NCBI GenBank assembly: GCA_002478885.1
Contig: DLKC01000105.1
Coordinates: 62,001-126,000, forward strand
DNA: 64,000 nt
Direction of reading: 5' to 3'
Source: Chitinophagaceae bacterium UBA7600
GTDB taxonomy: Bacteria; Bacteroidota; Bacteroidia; Chitinophagales; Chitinophagaceae
The position numbers and the translations under genes were made by a program. The notes under the pieces were generated by a model that did no database searches, had not been told where the DNA came from, and saw only the letters and a program-made list of their open reading frames with translations. Below are positions 60,730-64,000 of this stretch, piece after piece. Each line of letters starts with the position of its first letter. Within the stretch, counting starts at the first letter, position 1.

Positions 60730-61587
60730 ATGCAAATAGCAGTTGAAGACATAGAGATTTTTGCCGATGGTGTTGATCATGCGGAATGTGTAGCAGCACA
60801 CCCTGATGGCACTATATGGGCTGGTGGTGAAGCCGGGCAGATCTATAAAATATCGGCGGATGGCAAAGACATAAAAGAAGTTGCCAATACCGGCGGCTTT
60901 ATTTTGGGTATTGCTTTTTCGCCGGACTGCTCATGGCTGGCGGTATGCGATCTTAAGAATAAGTGCGTGTGGAAGCTGGACACGGTATCTTATTCACTTG
61001 AAAAATTCGCCACTGGTGCAGATGGCGCGTCGCTTAGTATTCCGAATTATGCAGTGTTCGATTCGGCTGGTAAGCTGTATGTTTCGGATAGTGGCGCGTT
61101 CAGGCAGGTCAATGGAAAAATATTTTGTTTCGACACTGATGGCTCCGAGCGCATCTGGCATAATGGGCCTTTTAATTTTGCTAATGGAATGTGTTTATCC
61201 AAAGATGAAAAGCTACTGTACCTGGTGTGCACATGGTTACCCGGTGTAGAGAAAATCGAGATCAATGATGATGGCACCGCTGGTAAGCGAGCAGTTGTTG
61301 TAACAATGCCCGAAACCTGCCCTGATGGTGTTGCACTTGATGAAGAAGAGAACCTCTACATCAGTTGCTATGCACCCAACGCTATTTATAAACTGGCGAC
61401 AGACGGCAGCTTCGAGCAGTTGGTCAACGACTGGGAGGCGCACACATTGTCGAACCCGACAAATATCGCTTTTGGTGGCAAAGACTTTAAACAGCTATAT
61501 GCCGCAAACCTTGGCAGATGGCATTTAAGCAGGGTTGATATCGGTAAAAAAGGTTTACCGTTAGTATGTCACAAATCAAAACAATAA
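60730..61587 (+). CDS. SMP-30/gluconolactonase-like lactonase
   Basis: A 285-residue protein with the six-bladed propeller pattern of the SMP-30/gluconolactonase/LRE family: HAECVAAHPDGTIWAGGEAGQIY, LGIAFSPDCSWLAVCD, DSAGKLYVSDSGAF, NGMCLSKDEKLLYLVCTW, PDGVALDEEENLYISCYAPNAIY. The likely metal ligands are the E near residue 18, N after ANG and D of PDGVALD. It would open the lactone made by the SDR, feeding the dehydratase. The next open frame overlaps its end, but the true start there is 39 bases after the stop. Confidence 0.92.
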   Translation: MQIAVEDIEIFADGVDHAECVAAHPDGTIWAGGEAGQIYKISADGKDIKEVANTGGFILGIAFSPDCSWLAVCDLKNKCVWKLDTVSYSLEKFATGADGASLSIPNYAVFDSAGKLYVSDSGAFRQVNGKIFCFDTDGSERIWHNGPFNFANGMCLSKDEKLLYLVCTWLPGVEKIEINDDGTAGKRAVVVTMPETCPDGVALDEEENLYISCYAPNAIYKLATDGSFEQLVNDWEAHTLSNPTNIAFGGKDFKQLYAANLGRWHLSRVDIGKKGLPLVCHKSKQ

Positions 61588-61625
61588 TCATAACTTTCAA
61601 ATCACAATTAAAAACAACGTACGTC

Positions 61626-62759
61626 ATGAAAAAAACATTACTTGTCATGGTTCTGCTTGTAAGTGCTCACCAGCTTTTCGCATTTTCAACGCAGGGAAAA
61701 TGGCGCTGGCGCAAGGATGACGGTTCTGAAACTTCTGCAACATGGACAGCTGCGGAAAATACCGCTATTACGATCAACAATACCAATGACCCATTAAGAC
61801 TAAGGATAACACTGTATAATAGTGGAGCATCCGGAACAGGAGGATTCTTAGATGGTGCCCAGTTCGAAGATTCCAGCAATTTACCCGGCGCCAAGTGGAC
61901 CAAAATAACCGTTGATCCTGGCACAAACGCTTTTGCATATCAAAACACAAGTACCAATGTAACAGACCTGGAAGCCACGACAAAGCAACTGTCAACCCCT
62001 GTAACAGGGTTCACTTTTGTCGATGGATGGGTCTTTCTTTCTACTGAAGTCGCCCCATCGTTAACATTAGGCAAGAAACAGTTCACTGAATTTGAATATT
62101 GCATAAAAGCAACTGCTAATATTCAGCCGAATACAACCTATTATTTTAGGGTAGATGCGGCAGAATATCCAAATGGTCTCGTATTTCCGACTTTAACCAC
62201 AGCCGCTGTATTACCGATCAAACTTGCCAACTTTAGCGTGCAGCCGGATAATAACCATGTAAAATTGGTTTGGACAACCGCAACCGAACTTAACAATGAT
62301 CATTTTGACGTTGAACGTAGCGCCGATGCAGCCAGTTGGAAAACGGTGGTAACAGTTAAAGGTAATGGAACCAGCAGCAACGCGCACAACTATCAGGCGC
62401 TCGATATTAACCCGGTAAAAGGCATGAATTATTACCGCATAAAGCAATATGACGTTAATGGCAAAGCTTATGTTTCCGAGATCCGGTCATTAAAAATGTT
62501 CGCCGGCAATTCGTCGATTAATGTATTCCCGAATCCTGCGAAGAAAAACATTAACTTCAGCATTGTAAACAGCCTTGCCGATGCCGCAGTTACACTTACA
62601 AATAGCAACGGCAAAGTTATACATCACGAAACAATACAGAATATACAGGCTAATATCAACTATTCGCTTAAACTTAATACCCAGCCAATGCCTGGTGTTT
62701 ATATTTTGCATCTGGAATCGAAAGGGTTTTCAGAAAGTATTAAAGTCGTTGTAGAATAA
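61626..62759 (+). CDS. T9SS-exported protein of the carbohydrate locus
   Basis: The frame opens at 61566 inside the lactonase gene, but the ATG at 61626 (MKKTLLVMVLLVSAHQLFAFS) gives a proper signal peptide; 377 residues. Residues about 20-195 form an unrecognised beta-rich domain (GKWRWRKDDGSETSATWTA, NNTNDPLRLRITLYNSG, FTEFEYCIKATANIQPNTTYYFRV). Residues about 200-295 are a fibronectin-type domain (VKLVWTTATELNNDHFDVERSAD). The end has the type IX sorting domain (INVFPNPAKKNINFSI). It is last in the locus, before a strong terminator. A surface or glycan-binding role is inferred from context. Confidence 0.78.
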   Translation: MKKTLLVMVLLVSAHQLFAFSTQGKWRWRKDDGSETSATWTAAENTAITINNTNDPLRLRITLYNSGASGTGGFLDGAQFEDSSNLPGAKWTKITVDPGTNAFAYQNTSTNVTDLEATTKQLSTPVTGFTFVDGWVFLSTEVAPSLTLGKKQFTEFEYCIKATANIQPNTTYYFRVDAAEYPNGLVFPTLTTAAVLPIKLANFSVQPDNNHVKLVWTTATELNNDHFDVERSADAASWKTVVTVKGNGTSSNAHNYQALDINPVKGMNYYRIKQYDVNGKAYVSEIRSLKMFAGNSSINVFPNPAKKNINFSIVNSLADAAVTLTNSNGKVIHHETIQNIQANINYSLKLNTQPMPGVYILHLESKGFSESIKVVVE

Positions 62760-62782
62760 CAACAGGTGTTTTGTTTAAAATG

Positions 62783-62811
62783 ACCCGGTTTCGTCCGGGT
62801 TGTTTTTTTTT
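62783..62811 (+). terminator. Intrinsic terminator at the end of the carbohydrate locus
   Basis: Stem ACCCGG/CCGGGT with loop TTTCGT, followed by TG and nine or more T residues. It lies 23 bases after the stop at 62759. Confidence 0.93.
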
Positions 62812-62859
62812 ATAGGTGTTTGTATTTTTTGACGCCAGCTTATGCACTGCTATTAGCTT

Positions 62860-62887
62860 TACTTGCGTCGCACTCTTCAGCTGCAGC
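62860..62887 (-). repeat. Dispersed boundary repeat, reverse copy at the end of the locus
   Basis: TACTTGCGTCGCACTCTTCA then GCTGCAGC, about 100 bases after the stop and about 50 after the terminator. Confidence 0.82.
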
Positions 62888-62940
62888 GCTATATTCAGAA
62901 TCACCGTTGCATTAGAACAACAACACTCCGGCTTATAAAA

Positions 62941-64000
62941 TCAAACTCCCTTTCTACGAAATTTAAGTACGGTAAACATAACAAGCAATAGACCACAGGC
63001 ATATAAAAAGCCGTGAGGCTGCGACATAAAAAAAGTTTTTTCATTGTTCGGTTCCACGCCTACTTTTTTCACAAAAGATTCAGTGTTGCGCTCTTTAACC
63101 GCAACAACGCCGGTAGCTTTTACAAGACCCGAAAAGCCATTATTACTGTTTATACAGATGTCTTTTCTTGTTTCAACCGCACGTATGCGCGCATTAATAA
63201 AGTGCAGATCGGTGATATAAGTGTCGTTAAACCATCCGTCGTTGCTCAGGTTAAATAAGAACTGAGCGCCCTCATTAGCCATCCCCGAAGCTGCGGCAGG
63301 CACAGTCGCTTCATTACAAACAATTATCCCGGCCTTACCAAATGGCGTCTGTACTGGCACATCATACTTTTCACCCGGCTTTATTATAAAACCAACGCTT
63401 GACAAAAAAGGAATAATGGCGGCGCCAACAGGCTGTTCAATAAACGACAGCAGGTAATGTTTATCATAGCGGCCAATTACAGTGCCTTCCGGCGAAATAC
63501 AATAGACCGAATTATACACTTCATTCTCCGCATGGTCCGAATTAATTCCCATTACCGTTGTAACACCAGCAGGCTTTGTACTCCTTAATATTTCTTTTAC
63601 AAAATCATCATCAGCCCTGTAGGTCCATGGCACAGTCGACTCAGACCATAGGTTCATATCCGCTTTATCCAACAGTGACTTCTTGTTAAGATCAAGCAAC
63701 TGCTCTACCAACTGGTTTCCGTTTTCATCGTTCCATTTAATGTCCGGCAGTATATTCTCACACAGGATATTTGTGGTAAAGGATTTCCCTGGCTTAAGCT
63801 GAGCATTAAACCATTCAAGTAAGAGATAACCGCCGAACAAGTATCCCAGTAAGAAAACAAAAGGCAGGTAAGCGTACTTCCATCTTTTTTTAACAATTAT
63901 AACAGCACTTATATAGTTGACAAAAACAACAATAAAGGTTAATCCATATACTCCGGAAAAAGCCGCAGGTTGAATTGCCCAAAGATTATCAGCGATAGCA
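62941..64000 (-). CDS. lnt: Apolipoprotein N-acyltransferase (5' part outside window)
   Basis: The minus-strand frame has no stop up to the right edge; the listed TTG near 63840 is internal. The visible 352 residues begin with a membrane segment (NLWAIQPAAFSGVYGLTFIVVFVN) typical of Lnt, then the nitrilase-type catalytic domain and a final membrane helix (LYACGLLLVMFTVLKF). The Glu-Lys-Cys triad fits E in LWSESTVPW (codon 63640-63642), K in RYDKHYLL (63460-63462) and C in IIVCNEATVP (63316-63318). The last differs from the usual CYE. Lnt adds the third acyl chain to lipoproteins, of which this window encodes many. Confidence 0.92.
   Translation of the reverse strand, partial: AIADNLWAIQPAAFSGVYGLTFIVVFVNYISAVIIVKKRWKYAYLPFVFLLGYLFGGYLLLEWFNAQLKPGKSFTTNILCENILPDIKWNDENGNQLVEQLLDLNKKSLLDKADMNLWSESTVPWTYRADDDFVKEILRSTKPAGVTTVMGINSDHAENEVYNSVYCISPEGTVIGRYDKHYLLSFIEQPVGAAIIPFLSSVGFIIKPGEKYDVPVQTPFGKAGIIVCNEATVPAAASGMANEGAQFLFNLSNDGWFNDTYITDLHFINARIRAVETRKDICINSNNGFSGLVKATGVVAVKERNTESFVKKVGVEPNNEKTFFMSQPHGFLYACGLLLVMFTVLKFRRKGV

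Noticed and set aside
5562..62887. CRISPR interpretation of the dispersed repeats
   Set aside because: Copies are kilobases apart, in both orientations and of varying length; there is no regular spacing and no cas gene.

Overview
The window looks like a chromosomal segment of a Bacteroidota bacterium, most likely Chitinophagaceae or a close relative. The evidence is a SusC/SusD pair, several lipoproteins with an LxxC-type lipobox, proteins with T9SS-type C-terminal sorting domains, promoters with a TAnnTTTG-like -7 box, and many lineage-style families (DUF5117/5118-type metalloproteases, FtsX/MacB-type permeases, PepSY-like lipoproteins). No rRNA, tRNA, CRISPR array, insertion sequence or integrase was seen.

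Layout. (1) 1-6.2 kb: a metallopeptidase-like gene that leaves the left edge, a large secreted HEXXHXXGXXH metalloprotease with a clear terminator, and a PepSY-like lipoprotein. (2) About 6.6-36.9 kb: an accessory region. It holds some 30 mostly single, mostly plus-strand genes of unrelated function (NTF2-like protein, FtsX permease, esterase with an ECF sigma factor, VOC proteins, ClC exchanger, Cass2-like protein, M20 amidohydrolase, AraC and LysR regulators, DoxX-cupin pair, DHFR-like protein, thioredoxin-like protein, orphan phage tail-tube protein, serine hydrolase, orphan lipoproteins, C39-like peptidase). They are separated by long spacers that share degenerate repeats. An inverted 62-bp repeat pair lies at its two ends (6616-6677 and 36911-36972). 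A minus-strand icd operon with a divergent LysR gene sits inside it. (3) 37.2-40.9 kb: dnaG, a lipoprotein and a secreted cupredoxin. (4) 41.2-62.8 kb: a carbohydrate-utilisation locus. It comprises a GntR/UTRA regulator, SusC, SusD, ROK kinase, mannose-6-phosphate-isomerase-like protein, MFS sugar porter, a surface lipoprotein, three DUF5005-like proteins, a sialate O-acetylesterase-like enzyme, an aldose-epimerase-like protein, an SDR dehydrogenase, a GlucD-like enolase-superfamily dehydratase, an SMP-30-type lactonase and a T9SS-exported protein. (5) The right edge is the 3' part of lnt.

How the genes may work together. In the carbohydrate locus, the GntR gene and susC share the same 12-bp near-palindrome upstream, a likely operator. 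Glycan would be bound and imported by SusCD, trimmed by the lipoproteins and esterase, and enter the cytoplasm through the MFS porter. One branch (kinase plus isomerase) phosphorylates sugar; the other (dehydrogenase, lactonase, dehydratase) looks like a non-phosphorylative aldose oxidation route. No classical glycoside hydrolase is present, so the three DUF5005-like proteins are the candidates for glycan cleavage.

Two non-coding systems stand out. One is a roughly 28-bp dispersed repeat placed in reverse orientation after gene ends and in forward orientation before gene starts, so that neighbouring copies can pair. The other is the set of repeats in the accessory region, one of which carries a -7 promoter box just ahead of three unrelated genes, together with one good attC-like site. 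These suggest a cassette-type region, but no integrase is in view.
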